From: Butyrivibrio sp. INlla14
GTDB taxonomy: Bacteria > Bacillota > Clostridia > Lachnospirales > Lachnospiraceae
Direction of reading: 5' to 3'
Length of the DNA: 64,000 nucleotides
Assembly (NCBI RefSeq): GCF_900102515.1
Contig: NZ_FMVS01000008.1
Coordinates: 62,001-126,000, forward strand
Shown piece after piece: positions 61,708-64,000 of this stretch. A program made the translations under genes and the position numbers. The notes below the pieces were generated by a model. That model had not been told where the DNA came from. It saw nothing but the letters and a program-made list of their open reading frames with translations, and made no database searches. How positions within the stretch are numbered: the stretch's first letter is position 1; every line of letters begins with the position of its first letter.

Positions 61708-62811
61708 TCATCCCTGATATGTTACGACTGTGTAACCATTGTGGGACAAAAGGTCAAGGGCCTGATCCAGGTCCTTCTGGGTATGGAACTCTATTTTTAA
61801 AGTTCCTCTTTCATACTCTCTGTTATGTACAATTCCAATATTCTTAATGTTTACAGAATGGTCAGATAAAAGAACTGCCACCTTGGCAAGGCGACCTGGC
61901 TGGTCATCGATTTCCACATGGAGAACATAGGTCTTTTGAATAGGACCACTTGTAAAGTCTGAAAAGGATTCCCTGTATGACCTGGCTGAAGTAAAGAAAT
62001 CAAGAAGCTTGTCGCTGTCATGCTCATCTACAGCAAGTTTGATATCTACAAGAGAATCAATAAGGCTTGATAAAAGCTCTGAAATATTATCTGAGTTGGT
62101 ATTACAGATCTGTTGCCACATAACAGGAGATGAGGATGAAATTCTTGTTATATCCTTGAACCCGCCTGCTGCTATTGTCTTCATAAGGTCATCTTCGTTG
62201 TCGCTGTCCTTGACCAGATTTACAAGGGCTGCAGAAAGAACATGTGGAACATGGCTTATGGCAGCTGTGGCAAAGTCATGCTGAAGATAAGGAACCACAA
62301 GAGGTATAGCCCCCATGTCCTTGACTAGATGGTAGTAATCGCTTAACCTGTCCTCCTTGGTCTTGTCAGTTTTGGTCAGGATGTAGTAGGCATTTTCCAA
62401 AAGGGCAGCCTTGGAGTTCTGGTATCCTATGCGCTCTGTACCTGTCATAGGGTGACCGCCGATAAACTGATCCTCGATTCCAAGTTCTCTGACCTTTTCG
62501 TGTATGCTGTTCTTGACACTTCCTATATCAGTAACTGTGGTTTTGGGACTTAGATAGGGCATTAGAAGTTCAAGATTATCATTATTGATCTCAACCGGGG
62601 CACATAAAAAGATATAGTCACAGTCTGAAAATTCTGCTCCAATTCTCTCAAGAGCTATATCAATTGTTCCGTCAGCCCTGGCAGCGTCAACTGTAGTTCT
62701 GTGTGGAGCGTAGGCCATAATAGTGCAATCAGGCTGAGCACTCTTTATTGCTCTGGCCATTGATCCGCCTATAAGTCCAAGGCCTATAAATCCGTAAGTT
62801 TTATCATTCAT
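61708..62811 (-). CDS. tyrA: prephenate dehydrogenase with ACT domain
   Basis: A 367-residue enzyme oxidising prephenate to 4-hydroxyphenylpyruvate. N-terminal Rossmann fold GFIGLGLIGGSMARAI, the TDIGSVKNSIHEKV and IGGHPMTGTERIGYQNSKAA catalytic blocks, then SHVPHVLSAALVNL. The C-terminal ACT domain (about 295-367; HVEIDDQPGRLAKVAVLLSD) probably binds tyrosine for feedback control. Start: MNDKTYGFIG at 62811; GAGGGG is about 14 bases upstream, a loose spacing, and a longer in-frame ATG has no ribosome site. First gene of the tyrA-aroA unit. Confidence 0.95.
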   Translation of the reverse strand: MNDKTYGFIGLGLIGGSMARAIKSAQPDCTIMAYAPHRTTVDAARADGTIDIALERIGAEFSDCDYIFLCAPVEINNDNLELLMPYLSPKTTVTDIGSVKNSIHEKVRELGIEDQFIGGHPMTGTERIGYQNSKAALLENAYYILTKTDKTKEDRLSDYYHLVKDMGAIPLVVPYLQHDFATAAISHVPHVLSAALVNLVKDSDNEDDLMKTIAAGGFKDITRISSSSPVMWQQICNTNSDNISELLSSLIDSLVDIKLAVDEHDSDKLLDFFTSARSYRESFSDFTSGPIQKTYVLHVEIDDQPGRLAKVAVLLSDHSVNIKNIGIVHNREYERGTLKIEFHTQKDLDQALDLLSHNGYTVVTYQG

Positions 62812-63003
62812 ATAGGTGCAAATCCCCTCAACAAGCATATTTATAGAAGTCATGCTCTTTAGACTATAACACTGTGGCGTGTGAAAGTCAATCTATGTAT
62901 TGTACAAGATAATTGTGCATAAATATTTTATATATAAATTATAATTTAACGCAATACCACATGTTAAAATTATGTATAGTGGTAAGTATGCCTAGGAGTA
63001 AAT

Positions 63004-64000
63004 ATGCAGGAAAACAAAAAAAGCCTTAGCACCATCCGGAAATTGAATATTGTATTTGTAGCAATTGCAGTAGTTCTTTTTGCTGGAACACTGTTCTTTT
63101 CTGATGCATTTAGCTTAGAGTATCTTCCTGAAATGACTGATTTTGACAGTGGTTGGTGTGATGAAGAGGGCAATCTCTATAAGCTATCTGAGGTCAAAAA
63201 CTCTGATTATAAGAATGGCGTTATTACTTTGTCCAAAAAGCTTCCAATATATTTGTTTGATGGCGAGTGTATTTGCTTTGAGTCAAAGAATGTAAATATC
63301 AAAGTATCCCTTAACAAAAGAAGAGTCTATGAATTTCTGGCTGAGGAAAATATTACGGGCATTGGCTATGGCGTTGCCTTTCATAAGGTTGGAATATCCA
63401 GAGAGGATGCAGGAAAGACCTTTATAATAGAGTGTCAGCAGCTCACTGAGAAAAACTCATCAGCCCATATTTACAGAGTATATTTAGGCCAGCCTGCCGA
63501 ATATATCAGGTGGTTTATCCATGATAGGGCACTACTTCTTGTTGCCTCAGTTCTTATAGTCTTTTTTGGACTTTTACTATTTGTTTTGTGGCTTGGCATT
63601 CCTGATAAGTCGCGCCAACCCTTTGATGTGTTTTCCCTTGCTGTAGCTACTTTTATAATAGGCCTGTGGTGCCTTATTAATACCAATGCTATCCAACTTG
63701 TGTCTGGACATTATTATTTCTGGAGAACTCTTGGTACTCTTATCGTTCCAATGATTGGATATCCCTTTGTGGTTTTCTATACATCCCTTACTAAATTTAT
63801 AAAGAATATCTATTCAGTCCTTGCTTTTGCGGTATCAGTCGGCGCTGAGGCAACGATGATTGTGCTTAGATTCGTGGCTGACATGGATATGATGAATACA
63901 GTTGGATTTTTTGCTTTGTTTGTTTTAGGAAGCGACATTGTAATAATGATGATCGCATATATAGAAAACCGGATCCATTGCAGAGCACTTGGCATCAAGA
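63004..64000 (+). CDS. 7TM sensor protein, cut by the window end
   Basis: An open frame from ATG 63004 (AGGAG five bases upstream) to the window edge, 332 residues visible. One N-terminal membrane helix (about 14-35), an extracytoplasmic beta-rich domain (about 36-175) and then at least six closely spaced membrane helices (from about 178), with QPFDVFSLAVATFIIGLWCL as one. This is the layout of 7TMR-DISM receptors. Such proteins usually continue into a GGDEF or histidine-kinase domain; that part lies outside the window, so the output is unknown. Confidence 0.8.
   Translation, partial: MQENKKSLSTIRKLNIVFVAIAVVLFAGTLFFSDAFSLEYLPEMTDFDSGWCDEEGNLYKLSEVKNSDYKNGVITLSKKLPIYLFDGECICFESKNVNIKVSLNKRRVYEFLAEENITGIGYGVAFHKVGISREDAGKTFIIECQQLTEKNSSAHIYRVYLGQPAEYIRWFIHDRALLLVASVLIVFFGLLLFVLWLGIPDKSRQPFDVFSLAVATFIIGLWCLINTNAIQLVSGHYYFWRTLGTLIVPMIGYPFVVFYTSLTKFIKNIYSVLAFAVSVGAEATMIVLRFVADMDMMNTVGFFALFVLGSDIVIMMIAYIENRIHCRALGIK

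Overview
The window looks like chromosome of a rumen or gut Lachnospiraceae bacterium close to Butyrivibrio/Pseudobutyrivibrio. The reasons are low-GC Gram-positive gene style with strong AGGAGG ribosome sites, a clostridial-type 6S RNA, a T-box in front of pheST, a pyrophosphate-type phosphofructokinase, and many carbohydrate genes (GH115, GH2, GH32, a cell-wall-bound alpha-amylase with starch-binding modules). No phage, insertion sequence, CRISPR, tRNA or rRNA gene was found. The organism name is inference from gene content.

Layout. 1-0.67 kb: non-coding repeats. 0.67-5.5 kb: ABC-F ATPase, MATE exporter, DUF3592 membrane protein and an unusual AP2/HNH-like protein; a hairpin array separates the first two. 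5.7-12.7 kb: threonine synthase, citrate synthase, deoxyribose-phosphate aldolase, an unknown lipoprotein and an M24 aminopeptidase. 12.8-13.1 kb: 6S RNA candidate. 13.1-16.7 kb: BrkB-like and AI-2E-type membrane proteins, a small membrane protein and a membrane-anchored endonuclease/phosphatase-fold protein. 16.7-20.8 kb: phosphofructokinase, HU, a GGDEF-EAL protein and a Crh-like HPr homologue without the catalytic histidine. 20.8-22.9 kb: DegV, a structured RNA with its own promoter and terminator, and mntP. 22.9-31.2 kb: GH2 enzyme, LysR and AraC regulators, and a 1090-residue DUF5107-TPR protein. 31.2-36.7 kb: T-box, pheS, pheT, M18 aminopeptidase. 36.7-43.9 kb: lipoprotein esterase, two small proteins, GH115, a small protein, queA. 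43.9-49.2 kb: modular alpha-amylase, cysK, PilZ protein. 49.2-58 kb: a fructan locus (LacI regulator, two ABC permeases, solute-binding lipoprotein, lipoprotein GH32 relative, cytoplasmic GH32, fructokinase). 58-64 kb: chemoreceptor, aroA and tyrA on the minus strand, and the start of a 7TM sensor cut by the window edge.

How they work together. The fructan locus forms a complete path: capture and import of oligofructosides, hydrolysis at the membrane and in the cytoplasm, and phosphorylation of fructose. The amylase works outside on starch, while GH115 and GH2 lack signal peptides and would act on imported glucuronoxylan or galactoside fragments. Cyclic-di-GMP genes (EAL and PilZ proteins, possibly the final sensor) are scattered through the window.

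The least explained items are: three copies of a palindromic TATGATATA-ended element; two different tandem hairpin/repeat arrays; the AP2-HNH-AP2-like protein; the structured RNA before mntP; the Crh-like protein; and the repeated half-site array controlling the fructan operon. All calls rest on reading the sequence by eye; no database search was run.
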